64,000 bases of DNA from CAMCXE01 sp036520615 (GTDB taxonomy: Bacteria; Pseudomonadota; Gammaproteobacteria; Pseudomonadales; Cellvibrionaceae): contig DATDJI010000028.1 of NCBI GenBank assembly GCA_036520615.1, forward strand, positions 1 through 64,000. The letters are read 5' to 3'. Under the pieces are notes generated by a model, which saw only the letters and a list, made by a program, of their open reading frames with translations, searched no databases and was not told the DNA's origin. Positions 62,235 through 64,000 of the stretch are shown in pieces. Each line of letters begins with the position of its first letter. The stretch's first letter is position 1. The translations under genes and the position numbers were made by a program.

Positions 62235-64000
62235 ATGTTTCTAAAGCGATTAATTCTGGTTAACTGGGGCAATATTCCAAAAATAGAATTGGAATTCGGC
62301 CCGGTCAATTTATTCTCCGGCGGCAATGGTTCGGGTAAAACCACTGCAGCGGATGCTATACAAGCATTAATGACAGCCGCCCACGAAAACTTATTTGCGT
62401 TTAACCCCGGCCAAGATGAAACCACGCAAAAAGGCCGCGGCGGCAAACAAGTGCGCACATTAGCGTCTTATTTAATGGGCTGTGATGACGGCAGTTTTGC
62501 CCGCTTAGAAGACACAGACGGTTATGTGGCAGGTGTGTTTCATCCCACACACGGTGAGCCTAGCGAAGCCTTCACCGCCGTTATGGCCATGCGCGGCCAT
62601 GTGGAAAAATCCGGCCAAGTGAAACAAGCAAAATTAGACGATGTATTTTTCTTAATATTGCCCGGCGAAGAATTAAATATAGCGCATTTTATCCGTGAGG
62701 CCGAAGGCGAGCGCCATTTAACAGCGATTACAAAAATCCAAGCGGAATTAAAAAAATTCGCCGCAGTGGAATATTACGACAAAAAAGGCGCTTATCTGCG
62801 CCGTCTTTATGGTGCATTGCGCGGCCGCAAAGATTCCGTGCCCGATCGCGAAGCTAAACACGCTGCGCGCACGTTTGCAGGCTTTATGGCTTACAAACCG
62901 GTAAAGAGTATTCACGAATTTGTCGCCCAGGAAATTTTAGAGCCGCGTGATTTAGGTGAGGCGATCCGCAGCGTGTCGGATTTAATGAAAACCATCGGCA
63001 GTATGGAGTCCAATGCCGCGATGATTAAAGCCTCGATAGATACACTAGAAGATGCGCGCAATTTAGTGCATCGTTATGTGCAATTATGGCTGGATCAGCA
63101 AGCGTTAAATTACACTGAGGCCGCACGCCAAGCCTGGGTAAATCAGCAGCAGTATGTCGCCGCTAAAAATGTTCAGGCCAGTAATAAATTGGCGATTAAT
63201 GAATGCCAGCAGCGCAGTGAAATTGCCGCTGAGCGCAAACAGCATTTAATGACGCGCATGGTGCAGTTACAAGCCCATCGCCAGGGAGTACAAAGCCTGC
63301 GCGATAAAGACAACATCACGGCCAGAATTAATCTATTACAGAAAAAACTCACCGATTCGGCCATTCCACTGCAAACTCAAATTCAGCAGCTTAAAAATAA
63401 TCTTACTGCTGGGCAGGATTTATTAACCCATCTGGATGACTATCCGTTAGGCCAGGATGTGCCAGCACTGGTAAAGCCTACTTTTATTCAGCAATGCAAA
63501 ACAGTTTGTCAAAATAAAAGCGCTCAAGAGGTGGATTTTCACCGTCTGATTAATCGCGATTGGGTAGGCGTACAATCGATGGAAACCAGCTTAGATCAAG
63601 TGCTTTCCGTGCAATCCCAACAGAATTTATGGGTCGACAGTTTTGAATTAAAACCATCGGGTAATAGCGGCAGCCTGCGCGAACAAGTGCGCCATCTATT
63701 GGATACGCGCACGCAAACACGAGATAAACTCGCAGCTGATATTCGTAAACTCACCCATGAAATAAATCTGCGTAGTAATCAGCATTTATCTTATCCGTAT
63801 TATGTTGAAGTAGCGCTACGCACACTGCAAGAACAATTGCCCGAAGCTGACGCGCGCGTGTTGTGTGATTACGTCGATGTCAGTGAAGAGCAGTGGCAAA
63901 TGGCTATTGAAGGCTATATTGGTGGCGGGCGGTTTGCCATTATTGTCGAGCGTGAATACGAAGCAGAAGCTATGCGTATATTGCGCAATATGAAGGGCGA
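62235..64000 (+). CDS. jetC: Wadjet system SMC-like ATPase JetC, C-terminus cut by window edge
   Basis: The 588 complete codons present cover the N-terminal half. The ATP-binding head begins FLKRLILVNWGNIPKIELEF and contains Walker A SGGNGSGKTTAADAIQALM (about 31-49), typical of MukB/MksB/JetC SMC-like proteins. The middle of the head includes FFLILPGEELNIAHFIREAEGER. From about residue 245 long helical coiled-coil segments follow. The hinge, signature motif, Walker B and the next gene (the TOPRIM nuclease JetD would be expected) lie beyond 64000. No stop in the visible part. Confidence 0.92.
   Translation, partial: MFLKRLILVNWGNIPKIELEFGPVNLFSGGNGSGKTTAADAIQALMTAAHENLFAFNPGQDETTQKGRGGKQVRTLASYLMGCDDGSFARLEDTDGYVAGVFHPTHGEPSEAFTAVMAMRGHVEKSGQVKQAKLDDVFFLILPGEELNIAHFIREAEGERHLTAITKIQAELKKFAAVEYYDKKGAYLRRLYGALRGRKDSVPDREAKHAARTFAGFMAYKPVKSIHEFVAQEILEPRDLGEAIRSVSDLMKTIGSMESNAAMIKASIDTLEDARNLVHRYVQLWLDQQALNYTEAARQAWVNQQQYVAAKNVQASNKLAINECQQRSEIAAERKQHLMTRMVQLQAHRQGVQSLRDKDNITARINLLQKKLTDSAIPLQTQIQQLKNNLTAGQDLLTHLDDYPLGQDVPALVKPTFIQQCKTVCQNKSAQEVDFHRLINRDWVGVQSMETSLDQVLSVQSQQNLWVDSFELKPSGNSGSLREQVRHLLDTRTQTRDKLAADIRKLTHEINLRSNQHLSYPYYVEVALRTLQEQLPEADARVLCDYVDVSEEQWQMAIEGYIGGGRFAIIVEREYEAEAMRILRNMKG

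Overview
The window looks like chromosomal DNA of a polysaccharide-degrading gammaproteobacterium of the Cellvibrio/Saccharophagus type (Cellvibrionaceae). The evidence is lipoproteins and glycoside hydrolases with long poly-serine linkers after the lipobox (17727-19112, 36507-38240, 40009-41037), GH10 and GH97 enzymes, c-type cytochromes fused to carbohydrate-binding-like modules, and gammaproteobacterial housekeeping genes (rluF, dapC, glnD, map, rpsT, fdxA, mutS). The organism assignment is inference from gene content. I found no tRNA, rRNA, CRISPR array, insertion sequence or phage gene.

Layout. 1-5.6 kb: minus-strand housekeeping block map-glnD-dapC-rluF, with rluF cut by the left edge. 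6-7.7 kb: a TerC/CorC membrane protein. 7.9-13.7 kb: a tight plus-strand run of an asparagine-synthetase-like amidotransferase, a free acyl carrier protein, an AMP-forming ligase, a PrmC-like NPPY methyltransferase and a NadE-like amidating synthetase; this looks like a small biosynthetic cluster and is the best candidate for an undescribed system. 13.7-16.3 kb: two leaderless peptidoglycan hydrolases (M15 peptidase and amidase), the first followed 8 bp later by a small lipoprotein, an arrangement seen in effector-immunity pairs. 16.4-25.5 kb: mixed accessory genes (PNPOx-like, cupin, PQQ sugar dehydrogenase-like lipoprotein, HAD phosphatase, esterase, autotransporter-type barrel, UGT-like glycosyltransferase). 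25.6-36.3 kb: two large GGDEF-EAL proteins and a PilZ protein (cyclic-di-GMP), flanking a very large secreted di-heme/VWD protein. 36.5-43.4 kb: carbohydrate block with a cytochrome/binding-module lipoprotein, a divergent pair of GH10-like lipoproteins (one lacking the catalytic acid/base), and a GH97 enzyme. 43.4-45 kb: second autotransporter-type barrel with an Ig/cadherin-like passenger.

45.2-52 kb: rpsT, fdxA, mutS, alanine dehydrogenase and a CPA-type antiporter. 52.8-55.4 kb: molybdate ABC transporter modABC. 56.4-59.3 kb: a three-gene phosphorelay of a membrane CheA-like kinase (type IV pilus MCP-type sensor, PAS-like region, Hpt, HATPase; no CheW-like domain), a CheY-like receiver and a CheX-like phosphatase. 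59.4-64 kb: a DUF6882-type protein and then the Wadjet-type anti-plasmid operon jetA-jetB-jetC, with jetC cut by the right edge.

Starts were moved from the longest reading frame where a Shine-Dalgarno sequence, signal peptide or catalytic N-terminus favoured an internal codon (dapC, TerC/CorC, asnB-like, nadE-like, M15, the VWD protein, both barrels, ald, modC, the CheA-like kinase, jetA, jetB). Functions come from motifs and remembered family resemblance; no database search was possible.
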